Shown here one piece after another: positions 35,207-47,890 of a stretch of 64,000 nucleotides of DNA. The translations under genes and the position numbers were made by a program. Source of the DNA: Coffea arabica (taxonomy: Eukaryota > Streptophyta > Magnoliopsida > Gentianales > Rubiaceae); NCBI RefSeq assembly GCF_036785885.1, contig NC_092317.1, positions 8,186,501 through 8,250,500 on the forward strand. Direction: 5' to 3'. The notes beneath the pieces were generated by a model. That model saw only the letters and a program-made list of their open reading frames with translations, was not told the origin of the DNA and did not search any database. Position 1 is the stretch's first letter. Each line of letters begins with the position of its first letter.

Positions 35207-37732
35207 CTAAACACTGCCCTTGACCAGGTTATCTGGCTCATAATCATCGCCTTGACTGGTGACGCGCTCACCCTTAACATCTGTCTCATCAAAGTAGTCC
35301 TCCCGAGCATTGTCCGCTAGCATCAGGGAGACCAACCAGAAAAGAGCTGAATCAAGAGACAGAAAGGCTCCTCCACCAAGAAGACCAGTCTTGGCAGTGG
35401 GACAATCTGTTTGCAGATTGTGATGAACCTTATGGCTCAGGTGCAGTTGTTCTGTGATAGTTGGCCACAACAGCATTGCTAGAGCTAATCCAGTCAAGCC
35501 CCTTCATTCAACAAAGCCAGTTCAAAAGACAAAAAGAATTACAATTATAAAGTGAAAGGGTAACTGATATGACAAGAAGAGTTGGGGAGAAAAATTAAGC
35601 AAATGGGAGATAGAAACCTCTGCCGTTGTTCAAGTGACCGATATCAGCAAGTCCAATTGTCGATTCAATCTAAGATACTAAATTCATAAGTTTTCTTGTC
35701 CAACCTACCATGGCTTCATCAAGTATTTTTATCCCAGCTTTCACCAAGGGCTCTTACATATCAGTCCACAACCACCCCTGACCTGCCGTGGTCTCTCAGA
35801 ATTTAAACTCTTTGTCAAGTTTTCTACATTTTGAGCCATAATCCTAATAATGTTTTCTTCCCACATCAATCTTCAATTAATTATTCATTGAATAATGTCT
35901 CCTGGTGCTTTCCCTCTTTTTTTTTTTTTTTAATAAAAGTAAGCTTTTTACTTCCTTGGTCACAGGAACAATGTTAGAATGCAAATTAAACATTTTAAGT
36001 CATACATCAGTCACTGGTTTGATAAGCTACTTCATCAGTAAACAACTAATATTGCAGTAATAGTAACAGCATAAAATTTGCATCCACAGCATAAAATCAG
36101 CCAGGCAAGAGGCAGAGGAGCATGCGGCACCACTAGTTTAGAAGGGAGAAAAGTGTTGTTGAAGCAAAACTAAGAGAAAACAGCTTAGCAGTCTTTCAAC
36201 ATAAATCTAGAAAGAAATTCCACAGATGATAGAAGCAGAGAGAAATACTTACAAAGCAATATTGAAAAAGACAGAGAAGCCAGTGTTCCGGAACAAAGCA
36301 GCCTGGGGAACAGACTTGCCTCGGTAAGGATAAAACAAGGACAGGTATCCAGCCACACTAGCAGCGACCAGAAACACAATTGAACAAATGCCAAGGGCTA
36401 CGGTCGGATCTTTTGGATAATTGCAAATGACAATATCTTTCATCGTCACTGCAGTACCAGATGCTGGCTGCAATTTCCAACATGCCAAAAAAGTATATAA
36501 TCAGTAAAAGAGATCAGACATTAAGATGGAAATAAAAGGTTCAATTAAAAAGTATTAGGAGGATAGACACACAAGTAACAATATCAGTATATATGAATAA
36601 CAATGTCATTAGTGTGATTTCCATATCATAAAAAAGTAAAGGATAATAAGAAATTCACAACCTTTTACTACTTGCAATCTAATTTGCACATTGTCACATC
36701 ACACATTGTACAATGGACCACGTGTCAGCAGAAAGTCAGACAGTTAAAGGGATGAATCAGAAGAGCTAATCATGCATGTGCATGTATGTTTCAAAGATGC
36801 TCAAGACAACACTGGACATTAACTCATATAATAGCCTAATACCTAATGCTTACTTTTATATCAGTAATTATCTAAACATGTTTTCTCAAAATAACTGTTT
36901 GATCTTTTCCAATATTTCCCCAGTAACTTACAAATCACTTTCTGACTCTTTGATCTTCTAGTCTTTCTTAACCACTCATCCCTCCCCTTTTAACAGCCAT
37001 CACATTCCTCTCCCAATGCCGCTACTCTTCATGTTTCCACTTCTTTCATTAATTTCTTTCTTCTACCATTGTCCTTCTCTCCCACACACCTCAAAAATTC
37101 CACTTACTCTTCAATCAACGTCAATGCCCAACACCTAACTATGTCCCTTGTTAATTCCTCAACGGAAATGCTAGTGTCACAAAGACCAAGCATAGACAGG
37201 CCAATCAAGAATGGCAAAGAATAAATCAAAGTGAAGTTTTTTTTTTTATTATTCTTCTCTATAGTTGGCAAAACAAATGAAGTTCAGGACATAGAAGGCA
37301 GAACTCTTTATCAGTTTTCTAATTCACTGACTAGAAAGTGAGCCACTATAACTCTATAACCAATGAAAGAATCGTTGTCCCAAAGACCACTTATGGCCAT
37401 GAAGCAAGTAACCCCACTCAACCGCACCCAATGCCCAGAAAACAGAAAGGATCAAAATTCCAAAAAAAAAAAAAAAAGTATACAATCCGTTCTCGTTTGC
37501 GACAGACACCAATTACTCCAGTAAGACACTATAACCTTAAAACATAGGATCTTTATTACCTTAAAACATAATGCTATGCAAAACAGAATGCCAACAAAGA
37601 ATCGATTGAAGGGATCAACAAGAAGCTTCAATTTTTACAAACCTTCTTGTTTTCAGCAACCACCCCGAATATGAAGGACAACGCTCCCAGTGTTGCTATT
37701 ATCAGTGACATCTGTTTCATGGTCACTGCCAT
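35207..37732 (-). CDS. DUF1218 family membrane protein
   Basis: A 199-residue protein from three minus-strand exons, 37732-37643, 36467-36253 and 35501-35207. It starts MAVTMKQMSLIIATLGALSF, a first hydrophobic helix that can act as a signal anchor, followed by GVVAENKK. Exon 2 has ICNYPKDPTVALGICS, a second helix, and the family motif LFYPYRGKSVPQAALFR; exon 3 has a third helix ending LLWPTITEQLHL, the conserved CPTAKTGLLGGGAFLSLD block and a fourth helix with LMLADNAREDYFDE, then an acidic tail. Four membrane spans and the Cys residues match plant DUF1218 proteins, which include the MODIFYING WALL LIGNIN proteins; this copy's role is unknown. A 5'-UTR intron is likely (38061 to 37766, gtaagt..cag). 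Frames join exactly at all junctions. Confidence 0.93.
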
Positions 37733-37765
37733 CTTTTCTCAAAATTTCCAGGTTCCCTTCCCTGC

Positions 37766-38061
37766 CTGCAATAGTTTCAATACCATAGACAAACATAAAC
37801 ATCGTCAACCGAATTCTGGGGGAAAAAATCACAACCAAAATTCTACAAGAATTCTTCATATTCCATTTTTCCCTTTAAAACCCAAAATTCTGCAAGAAAT
37901 TAAACTTTATCCCCAGTTAAAACCCATAAATGGACATAACCCTTTTTCCAAACCAACTACAATTCGCACAAAACAATTAAAGGGAGCAAAAAAGAAAGCC
38001 CAGAAAGAAGATACCATGATTAGTTAATTTACAAAATAAAATTCGGGGGTACAAAACTTAC
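37766..38061 (-). other. predicted 5'-UTR intron of the DUF1218 gene
   Basis: On the minus strand a strong donor (gtctgtaagttttg) at 38061 and an attgcag acceptor ending at 37766 precede the start codon at 37732 by 33 bases. Introns in the 5' UTR of plant genes often raise expression. Predicted from the splice motifs only. Confidence 0.5.
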
Positions 38062-39710
38062 AGACACAAAAAAGATTGAGAGAAAAGATGGATACCTTTC
38101 TGCTTTCTGGGAGAAATCTTCAAGTACTGGAAAGTGGGGAGTATCTGTTCCGTGAACTGGATACAGAGTTATAGCAAGACTAGGCAATGGTTGACCAAGA
38201 ATCGGAATCTTAGTGTGATTCTTAATTTCTGTAAAATCCAACGGATATTAGTCGAATACCCAAATCCAACGGTTGGAAGACAAGATCCCTGGTAAAACAC
38301 CAAGAGTTAATATAAGTATTTTCTTTTTTTTTAACCATATTTTACAGCAGTAACTTTTACAGTGTTGTTAATTTTGTATTCAAAACTGTCCAGGTACAAT
38401 CATAATTGAGGAATAAAAGAAGTGCACTTGCAAATAAAAATGGCAAGACGAAATTAAGAATCTTGAATGTGTAACAAATTTATCGACCCTGTAGCTGAGA
38501 AGTAAGATTAAAAATAAAATACAACGGGAGTACATCAGGCGGAAAATTTTCAACTTGCTATCCACAGCATAACATGTACTAGTGTTTAAGGCACAACCTA
38601 ACGTATGTACAATTAACAAAAAAATATATTTATCACAATTATCTCTTTGAAATTTATTTTTTTATGGATTTCGTGGATCCAATTCCATTATAATGTAGAT
38701 AATCATACATGAAACGAAGATGATGGAAGTAGAGAAGAATATGTGGGGATTGGAAGTTAGTATGAGAAGGTTGTAGTTAGTTGATAACTATCTTTTGATT
38801 CCAATAACTATATGCAATTGAAACAAATTTGTCCTTATAATTAAGAGTATATTAGAAATTTTAAAGAATGATACTGTACGTTTACATTATATAGTGACAC
38901 TCTCCCTTTATATATTGTATAGATAAAGATTAATAGATAATAGAGATAAGGATAAATTTGAAAACACACAAAATTAACATCAAATTAACTATCTACACAG
39001 GCTTTGTTATTGTAAAGATAATATGGAACTCCTAATCTAAATTTCCAAATTGGTTTGTCTATTCCAAAAAGTAGTTCAAGTGCTTAATTTTTTGAAATGT
39101 AAGAATTTAATAGGGAAGTATTTAAATCAAGTATGAAATAATAAACATGAGCATGTTCGTAAGGTAATTTTACTACAAACTAAATGCACCTACGAGTGCC
39201 TACTGAGCATCCATTTTAAAAGGCTTTCACGAATTAGTTGTGTTTTGCTCTACTTTTCCAGTACTGCTGTTAGCATTCCAGCTACTCCTTCTGAATATGG
39301 TGGCGACTTCTGTTTTGCTGAATTTGATCCCAACTTCCAGTTCAATTTCACCATTCTTCCAATACCCTAATCAAGTTGCCATTTTAATGGTTCCTTTTAT
39401 CTTTTCTGTCATTACTTTCTTGTCCCATGAATCTTTCGAGGTTCCTCATAATGTCAAATACTCAAAGGAACACCTAAACAGATTTGATAAAAGTGGCTTC
39501 TACGTATGAAAGAAGTTTCGAACTTGGCAAATCTAAGAGGGGAAAAAAAAAAAAAAAACCTTATCTTATCCTTCGCTACCCCGCTAGGAAGCCTGCTTGG
39601 ATGGGATGTATCTTGCAACTCTTGCAGTCCTACCAAATGAGTCAGCGCCAACTATATAGCTCCATTTGGGTTCATGCATTCAAACCTGTAAATAATCGCG
39701 GAGCAGGTCA

Positions 39711-39790
39711 TGGTCTAGTGATTAATGTTTAAGATTTTCGACTTCAGATTTTCCTTTTTTTCTCATGATTTTTTAAATTTCATTTCTTTC
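39711..39790 (+). mobile_element. degenerate SINE-like sequence
   Basis: ggtctagtgattaatg followed by gattttcgacttcagat resembles the tRNA-like head (box A and box B) of the SINE at 21715, then grades into T-rich sequence. No target duplication was found. Confidence 0.3.
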
Positions 39791-40439
39791 CTATTTCTAA
39801 AAAAACTTGTACCTAAGCAACTTTCCACGGGCCAAGCTGGACTTTTTTTTTTTATTAGAAAGGAGATTATAATTTAAAAAGTGGATACTACACTAATCCA
39901 TCCCCTATAATATAGCAATATTTTCAATTGAAGTGTAACTGGGTCTGACATCCCAATTTGTGGATAATTTGATCTTATGTACCTCACATGATTCTCCACA
40001 ATGATTAGTAATTGACATGGATGTAAAAGTATGACTGAGATTATCCCTTGTTTACAGGGGATGTTTTAGCTAATTTGTCAAGTGGTATTCCCTACATAGC
40101 AGGAAGGTATAAACTATAAACTATAAACTCATTAAGCCACATTCCTGTTTTGACCTTTTATCCCCAAAAAAAAAAAAAAAAAAATTCAACGAATTCTCAT
40201 GGGTAAAATAAAGGATTTTGTACTTTAAAGCATCGAGGAATTCTTGCTTCTTGATTCATTTGAAAACATCAACCTAGTGGAGGTTTTAGTTTCATTTGTA
40301 AGATGGGAGAATTGCGTTCTTGTTTGGGTTTGGTGGCTTGTAATTAGGCTTTTGGTAGATGAAAATCGAGAAGGGGGAGAAAGAGTGTTTAGATTTGGTG
40401 GCCATTTTTTTTTAAAACAAAGGGAATGAAGTGTGTCCA

Positions 40440-40640
40440 TTTTTGCCCTAAAAATTATGGGCACGTGACAGGACATGTGGTTTTTAACCGAATAAGTGAG
40501 TGGAGATGAGATTTAGGACTAATCAGGCAGATAATTTATATGTTAAGGACTAATGTGGCTGATTTTTAATGTAAGGGGCCAAAATTCTTTTTTTTTTTTT
40601 TTTTTAAAATGCGAGGAACCAATTTGACAATTTTCCCAAG
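40440..40640. mobile_element. probable decayed MULE terminal repeat
   Basis: The right edge (ggaaccaatttgacaatttt) and internal phrases (gtggctgatttttaatgtaa) follow the same pattern as the Pack-MULE terminal repeat (ggaaccaatttggcaaattt; tggctgattttatatgtaaa). A matching left end was not located. Confidence 0.35.
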
Positions 40641-41203
40641 TATGTAAATGAAGAAGCCAACTTGTCATCTTCTAGTTGGAGAATAACCCGCCAACAATTG
40701 AAACCACCTAATTGCTTGTTTGACAACCAAAAAAATTGATTCAGATGTTTTCTTATCACTTCTAGCATTGGGACAATGAGTTTGTCGCTCAAATCTTTGA
40801 CAAATTCATTTATGAAAAATCATGTCACGTCTAGATTACTTTGCTTTTTTTTTTTTTTTTGAACCCTTTCGTCCCTCCTTACACCCTTCTCACTTCTAAT
40901 TGTCAAGTATAGATTCGAATCAAGAATCCTTCTTCAAATCAAGAAAAATTCTAAAAACCCTCCTCTGACCATTGGGCTGATCCCAATGGTTAGATTACTT
41001 CATATATTTATTTCTTTGGATATATCAATTACTAATTTTTTTTAATATTCGGTCACTTCATAAAGTCACGTGAGGTGCATATGACCGAATCAGTCACAAA
41101 TTAGGTTTTCCGAACCAATTACATCTAATTGAAATTATTGTGATGTCATAGAAGGTGCGTATTGTGATGTCATAGAAGCTGCATTAGTTTTTAGAATTTT
41201 GCT

Positions 41204-41328
41204 CATGACAGTGTATACACTATCACCGTTTGATTCATGACATGTGTGTAAAAGTTGAATTTCAAGTTCAAATTTTGTATAATTATCATTTGTCCAACAC
41301 TGATAGTATATACACTGTCAGTGTAGGA
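41204..41328. mobile_element. small MITE with gacagtgtata-type inverted repeats
   Basis: The left end reads gacagtgtatacactatca and the right end, on the other strand, gacagtgtatatactatca; the element is about 125 bp with no coding capacity. Weak relatives may lie at about 29848-30090 and 56870-56990. Confidence 0.6.
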
Positions 41329-41770
41329 AAGATTAATTTAAGTTTAAAAATACTTGTGTTAAAAGTATTTCTTTATAAGTTATCGTAACCTCAAATTGGA
41401 TCATTGCCATGCAACTTAACTGATATAAACATTAATCAGCTGAATGTGAAATTTTTTATTTAACTCATAAATTTTTCCCTTTTCCACTTCTCATCTTATA
41501 CGATTTAGAGTTTCACTTGAACTAAAAAAAGATGATGGAAGTGTTCGCGAAAAATAGTTGTTTGCATCTGTAATGGGAACAGAGCCATGAGCATATCTTA
41601 AGTTTGGAATATCCATTAAAGATGGGGCTTCTCATCAACAAAAGACAACTGTGGCAAGTCTACCCACCTTTTTTTTTTTTTTGGTTGGTCGGTCTGTTGT
41701 ACATTATTCTAGGTATCTTAGTCAGTGTGGATATCCTTTTAACTCAAACAAAGATAGATATATATATATA

Positions 41771-42935
41771 GGGAAATTTGCCAAATTGGTCCCTAACATT
41801 TACCAAAAACACTTTTTTAGTCCTTTACATATAAAATCAGCCAAAATGGTCCTTCACATTTAAATTGTGAGCCAATGTGGTCCTATTGCTCGTTTTTGCT
41901 CATTTCTCCGACTAAAAATAACACGCCTCTCTCACGTGATCATATTTTTAGGGGCAAAACCGGAAACACATTTCATTACCTGTTAAAAGTAAAAGGTGTG
42001 GACAACCACCAAAATACACATTTCACCTTTGGCCCTCAAAGTTTCAAGAAACCCTAAATTGCATCCCACCGCCACGCCCTCAACTGACTCAGCCACCTCC
42101 TCCTTCACTATCCCTTCTCCTCTCTCCACTGTCCGTCCTCCCCTTCCCCCTCCTCATCGCCAGCATTTCTCCAACCTCCGGCGAGTTATCTTCTTCGACG
42201 ATGATATTGATGCGAGGGACTCGCAAGACGAGGGAAAGGATGAGGAAGAGCACCAGGAGAACGAGAAGGAGCTTCTCGAGCTGGAGCCCCGAATCGGATC
42301 TTGCCAGGTCCAGGAAGCTGCCGATGAGTTGTCTGTGGGAGGTGTTGAGGAGGCTCCCGCCTCCAACACTGTTGTCGGTGGCCAGGGTTTGCAAAGGATG
42401 GAGGGACACTAGTAAGCGGCTTTGGCGGGCGGCGGAGGAGCTGAGGCTTAGGGTTCCAGCTAAGGCCCAAATTGGATTCGTGGGATCGATGTTGCACAAA
42501 TGTCCTGGACTTGTTAGACTCTCACTCAGAATGGAAAGGTTAGGACTTTCGGATATAAGTAAACAAGAACCAGATCTATGGATTCATCAAGCACATAACT
42601 TATACAGGAGAATTACAAAATAATTTTCGCCACCATTCGGGGATGCAATTCAGGTTTCTTGAAACTTTGAGGGCCAAAGGTGAAATGTGTATTTTGGTGG
42701 TTGTCCACACCTTTTACTTTTAACAGGTAATGAAATGTGTTTCCGGTTTTGCCCCTAAAAATATGATCACGTGAGAGAGGCGTGCTATTTTTAGTCGGAG
42801 AAATGAGCAAAAACGAGCAATAGGACCACATTGGCTCACAATTTAAATGTGAAGGACCATTTTGGCTGATTTTATATGTAAATGACTAAAAAAGTGTTTT
42901 TGGTAAATGTTAGGAACCAATTTGGCAAATTTTTC
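41771..42935. mobile_element. Pack-MULE carrying an F-box gene fragment
   Basis: A 1,165-bp element with terminal inverted repeats of about 295 bp (41771-42066 and 42637-42935) that differ at only a handful of positions, so insertion or repeat homogenisation is recent. Ends read aaatttgccaaattggt on both strands. The 570-bp interior is markedly more GC-rich than the surroundings and contains part of an F-box gene. Flanks are atatatata and tatatatat; they fit a 9-bp duplication but lie inside a TA microsatellite, so this is not decisive. No transposase is present. Capture of host exons between MULE ends defines a Pack-MULE. Confidence 0.9.
42201..42538 (+). pseudogene. captured first exon of an F-box protein gene
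   Basis: Starting at the ATG at 42201, the frame encodes a basic Arg/Ser-rich leader, then an F-box core: LPMSCLWEVLRRLPPPTLLS, VARVCKGWRDTSKRLWRAA, and LRLRVPAKAQIGFVGSMLHK continuing CPGLVRLSLRMER. F-box proteins bind SKP1 in SCF ubiquitin ligases; the sequence after the F-box suggests the start of a leucine-rich-repeat-like region. Similarity stops at 42538, exactly where a gttagg donor follows; the next 28 codons to the stop at 42623 look like intron. The fragment therefore appears to be exon 1 plus the start of intron 1, lacking all substrate-binding repeats. A longer open frame in another phase (41996-42412) is a shadow. The parent gene is not in this window. Confidence 0.82.
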
Positions 42936-42970
<35 letters not shown>

Positions 42971-42978
42971 ATATATAT
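42936..42978. repeat. (TA)n-(TG)n-(TA)n microsatellite
   Basis: A compound dinucleotide repeat abuts the right end of the Pack-MULE; a shorter (TA)n abuts its left end (41756-41770). The element probably inserted into a pre-existing TA repeat. Confidence 0.8.
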
Positions 42979-43564
42979 CCTTATAAAATCTGCTTAATTC
43001 GATTAAAACCATTACATGACCAAGGTTGGCTCACGCGCTTAAAAAAGATTGGGCTTTAGACTGAAGATCATGATGGTTGCTTTTGCATTATCCCACTTTC
43101 CACAATAGGGAGATGATGATGTACTAAAAAGATCAAAATTGCAATTCCACTTGTAACTGAGGATAATAGTCTCTTCAGGACAAGAATATCAATAGATCAA
43201 TTGGTAGGTAAAACAGGGAAATCAATAGCAAACATGTTGGATAAAAAATGCCAATTCTGTACCGGATAGTGTAGCTAATAATAAGTAAAAAAAAAGAGAG
43301 TAAAATCCTTTAATAATTATATTGTTGGATAAAAGAGGAGCCCATTCCTTGAAAAAGTCTGTGTACAAGTTATTCATACTAATGGTAATTAAGTTGCCTT
43401 TTTCGGGTACAACAAAAGTTACAATGTAGACAGGGTTTTTTATACAGGGAAGAAGAAGATCTTGAAACACAGACAAAAGAAGATAATAAAGAAACCGAAA
43501 GTGTTACAGTGGGAAAAAAAAAAGAAAGAAAGAAAACAAGGCCGGCAGGAAATTCTCCTGTCCT

Positions 43565-44719
43565 TCAATAAGCTTCATGTTCACTCTGTCAAAAGCCCAT
43601 ATAAGTCAATTAGCAACTTTGGATTCAACAAAAGTTTGTTTACTATAGTGCTAAACCAAAATTATCCCCAAAAAAAAAGACTTTTTTTACATGCTATTTC
43701 AAAAATTTGATATGGTCTAGGACCACTAGATCAAAAAAAATTCGAAAAAAAAAGAGGTGAAACTTATAAATCTAAGCCCTTTTTAGTTTTTTTTTTTTTT
43801 GGAGGGTACTAGGTGGATCATGCTGCCTAGCTGCATAAATATGCCATTACCAATTTTTTAAAAAAAATGAAGAAGAGTTAAAAATTCTCACCTTTTTAGG
43901 AGTAATGAAATCCACAAACTTCTTTTTGCCTTTGCTTTTGCCATTTGGAGACTTGTCCTTGTGGACATGGTTGCTAATTGCCCCGTATTTCTTGATCACT
44001 CTCTCCCTCACAAGCTTCTCATATATGAAAGCAGCCCCTCTGAACTGAGGTAGCACCAACCATGCTACAATTGCAAGCTTCACGCTGTACCAAATTGGTA
44101 TCCTAACATAAAATCGTCAAACAATTAAAATAAAGCCCCCCCAAAAAAAACATGCTAATAGTTTTATTTTCTTGTATCCGAAAAAATGATTACCAAAAAA
44201 AAAAAAAAACAATTCAGTCACAAAAAAATTTTTTTTTTTTTGGTGGATACGTACCATTCTAGGATGGGTTGAAGAAGTATCTCAACCAATGTGATAAACG
44301 AATATAGGATCCAATATGCAAGCCATTGCTCGTCATCTAGTTTTGAAGGGCTTTCTATTGCCATTACAGAAGCATATCTGATATAATAAATCCACCATAA
44401 AATTCCCAGTTAGAAATAAATTAAGAAAATAATAATAATAAGAAAAAACATGTATAGAAATTGGAGACTAGTTAAAGAACTTGAAATAGAATCCACAATA
44501 AAAGTAAGGAACATGAAAGTTCACTTACAGAGGATAGAGCAACATCACTGTTGGCCTGCAAATTTAAAACCAGAAACCAGAAAAAATGAGAAAGACACGC
44601 AGATACAGGAAATATAGGCAAGAAGCAGAGGAAAGACGGAAGAGAAGAAGAAAATGGTTAATAAAAATCTACCCAGCTGCTGAATGAACATAGGTAAGGA
44701 AGGTCCAGAAACGACCCAT
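43565..44719 (-). CDS. HVA22: HVA22-like protein (TB2/DP1/REEP family)
   Basis: Membrane-curving protein of the endoplasmic reticulum, related to yeast Yop1 and animal REEPs; HVA22 genes are known for induction by abscisic acid and stress. Five minus-strand exons, 44719-44673, 44555-44529 (27 bp), 44377-44255, 44102-43892 and 43585-43565 (21 bp), give 142 residues. Landmarks: MGRFWTFLTYVHSAAGP, MLLYPLYASVMAIESPSKLD, DDEQWLAYWILYSFITLVE, LEWIPIWYSVKLAIVAWLVL and PQFRGAAFIYEKLVRE, with the family's hydrophobic hairpins, then a Lys-rich tail with KFVDFITPKK. The terminal micro-exon adds SEHEAY and stop, which agrees with the short acidic C-terminus of related proteins. If that intron were retained the protein would instead end at 43847. 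Closest by memory to Arabidopsis HVA22d/e. An ABRE-type motif lies upstream. Confidence 0.94.
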
Positions 44720-44920
44720 ATCTGCAACTTCTTCTTCTTCTTCAACAAGGACGCGATTTTAGAACAAGAAAATCAAACGGGCTCTGAATCTGATGAAATT
44801 TGCAAAAGCGGCAAATGAGAAAACGGTTTTGGTTGGCAGAGGATGAGAAGCAGGGGTCTGAGTATTTAACGTTAGATTTGATTCCTCAAACTGATGTGAC
44901 TTGAAAGGGAAGTTCTAAGA

Positions 44921-44928
44921 CACGTGGC
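44921..44928 (-). promoter_or_regulatory. ABRE-like element upstream of HVA22
   Basis: CACGTGGC, the core ABA-response element, sits about 200 bp before the HVA22 start codon; a TATA-like ttaaata (minus strand, 44863-44869) lies between. This fits ABA or drought induction reported for HVA22 genes, but is only a motif match. Confidence 0.5.
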
Positions 44929-47890
44929 CGAAATTAAATGCGCAATCGGCATCTGATTCTGCCTTAGTGCTGTGTAATTAAGCTTAGCACCGGCCAGATC
45001 AGGGTTGTCATATGAAGGATTATACTTCTTTATTGAGGTAATAGACAATTGGTGGGGCCCTTTATTTTCTTTATGAGCTTGACTATTTCAGTATTTTGGG
45101 CAATTTTAATTATTTTTTTTGTCCAAAAAAAAGGACCTGGTCCCATTTCAGGCCCCAACCTTTATTTGGATTGTTGGGTTATTTTTCATTTTTGTTACAA
45201 GGGTCGAACTCTGGTGGATGCTCTAACTAGAGATTACACCATCAGGTCTGCTACCTTGGAGGGACGGCAATTTTAATTATTGTGTTCATAAGATCTTAGG
45301 TAGGAGGATCAAGGGTGATTTTTCACTTGTTCGACTCGAACTCATAATTTGTGCATTATGGATAAAGTATTTTATCAATTAAGTTGCGCATTCATTTTAT
45401 TACGTTCATAGTTTACGTTAATGTGAAAAAAAAAATTAATTTTGTACATATCAAAAGATATTTAATGCCTTCAAATCGAGTTTAACTGATAAAAAAAAAA
45501 TCAGATATTGGACTCTCAAATCTTTTGCCCTTTTCTTTGTAAGAATTGAAATTCGCTCAAATCAAAAAGTTAACAAAGAAAAGATATTTAATGCTTTCTT
45601 TTATTACCCAAAAAAAAAAAACTGAGATTTCATTTCGTTGAATGAGAGAATCTTTACAGAGTAATGCTTGTATAAAGAGGTTGAAGCCTCTTTCTTCTGT
45701 CCTACAAAATCAGGTGTTCGTTTCCTACCGCACCAAGTAATGAGTTATGTAGGTGTTATTTGATAATTCAATTTAATACTTTAAATTAATGGATTCATAT
45801 TTTAATATAATTAAATGTGTTTGATAATGAAAAATAGAACATTTGAATTAATTAAGTAATACTAAATTTTTTTAAGCAAAGCTTGCTCCTAGAAATAAAT
45901 AATATGTTATTTACTTATTACTTAATGTGATATAATTTTTTTTTTTTTTTTTGTAAACACATCGTAATCCCAACTGAGGCCTCAATGTTGTTTATCATAT
46001 CAACTTTTGTGAAAACAACCAAATGTGCACACTCCATCGGTTAATTAGTGCTAGTTCACAACAAAATTAAGTGGGATTACCCTAAGTTTGAATATCTTCC
46101 TGCAGCCATAGATTTATACTGCACAATAATTTAAAAGAACAAGATAAAGTTACAAAATGAGATTACAGAGGCAAACTAGCAAGCCCTAAACAACACTCTA
46201 AATTCTCTGATCTGAAGGGAGGACCTGCTCCTCCCCTCGGATCCCAACTTCTTTCAAGAATTTTCCAGGTTTTGTAAACTCATTAGTGACATGAATGAAT
46301 GATTCTTTATCATACTGTTTATCTGTCACTTATCTGATTCTTTCTTTCACATCTTGTAATAAGCACTTTTGCTGCCACGCTTTCTGCTTGTCCCCAGGTA
46401 GAAGCCACGTGTTCATGATTTTTGATGAATAGGGTCGGTTACACGTGGAATCATGTTGCGAACCCAGATAAACAGATCTTGGGCCGGTGGCTTTATTTTT
46501 TTTTAAAAAAATTTCTATTATTTGTTTGCATTTTTTGTTGTACGAGTAGAAGTTTCTTTCATTGCAGTAGTTAATTTTCCCATCAATCACTTTATGCTTT
46601 TATTTGTTCTTTCTTTGTTTAGGCGTCTCGAGGCCAATCTAGTTGTAAATCAAGTTGAATAAAAGTTAGAGTATTATTTGAAATAATTACTATATTACTT
46701 TTATGATATGATGTATGTGAAATAAAAAAAAGTAATTAATAATATAAAAAGATTGATTGAAAAATGTATTTGCAGATGCAAGTAAAATATTATTTGTTTC
46801 TGGTTAAATGTGAATTAGACCCTACCTCGATGTAATTGCAAACCAAATTTTTTAATTTTGTTTTAAGTCTAAAGTGGTATGATCTGTCTGATCTTCTCAC
46901 ATTTTTAAATTTTGATCAGTTGACTAGCTTCAAAGGGGTTTATTAGTTGTCAATTTTAGCGATAGAGAGCCTGACATGGACAAACAATTCTACTTAGCTT
47001 TTGTTGGAGAGTGGAACCATCTCTTCACTTTACTTGGTCATAGATCTAATCCGACCCATTTATTTCTGGTTTTGTTGTCTTCATCAAAATTTTCCAACAA
47101 ATGCTGAGTGGTGAGTAAGTACAGGTTAAAAATTGAATTAAAAGTTCTTTAGGTTTAGGCTAAACAAATATGAGTCCGAAAACTCCTGAATATTAGTATA
47201 TTTAATCTCGAGTTCGAAGATATTTACTCAATTTCAAATTTAAACTCAAATTTCGACTCGAGATCGACTTGATTAAGCATCAAGTACCCTAGTGGCAATG
47301 AACATAGCTGCAAACTAGCAACTGAATTAATGCTTAATTTAGAACTTGAGTTTGGCTGAACTTCTAACCGTCCAACCGATCTCAAATGCTAAACTACTCA
47401 AATTTCATACTTAAGTTGTGCTTCAATTCTTGAACAACATTTGATCCTAAAACAAACGGAATCTAATTGTTTCTGTTTCTATAATGGTGATATTACCTGA
47501 ATTTCCGTTAGTTTTCGGATCAAATGTTGTTCAAGAAATGAAGCACAAACTCGAGCACGAGTTCGACTCAACTCAAGCTTGGCTTGCTTTCTCCTTCTCA
47601 ACAAAATAGGGTAGTCGGAAGACGATGTCTGAATCCTCTATGTTTTGCTTCTTTCATCCTAAAAATTCGGGACATAGGCCTGAGATAATCTTGTGCTTAA
47701 GATTTAGGTCCAAGAGAAATTGGACTGACCTTAGGCTAAGACAATGTCAGCCGAAATGGAAAAAACTAGCCCTTTTCTTGTTCTGCAAGGTGTAATTTTT
47801 TTTTTCTTTTCCCCTCAATAAGGGAGAGGTAAAATTTAAAAAGCGAAGATGTAATACTTGTTTATATGTATTGGGCGTGAAACACAGTTG

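Larger units (their letters stand above)
37733..43564. other. intergenic region between DUF1218 and HVA22 genes
   Basis: Apart from the UTR intron noted separately, it contains a dispersed-repeat copy (38938-38985), a degenerate SINE-like piece (39711-39790), a probable decayed MULE end (40440-40640), a small MITE (41204-41328) and the Pack-MULE (41771-42935). No intact host gene is visible. Confidence 0.65.

Noticed and set aside
39240-39509. 89-residue hydrophobic frame with a signal-like start
   Set aside because: A different phase of the same DNA reads briefly like a protein (VSIPATPSEYGG...), but neither has splice signals or a recognised family; too weak to call.
41996-42499. Alternative frames on both strands across the F-box fragment
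   Set aside because: They are shadows of the F-box frame beginning at 42201, partly made of the MULE terminal repeat; no domain is recognisable in them.
45100-45280. tRNA-like fragment (gggtcgaactctggtggatg)
   Set aside because: It has a box B-like motif but no cloverleaf, no clear box A and no target duplication; not called as tRNA or SINE.
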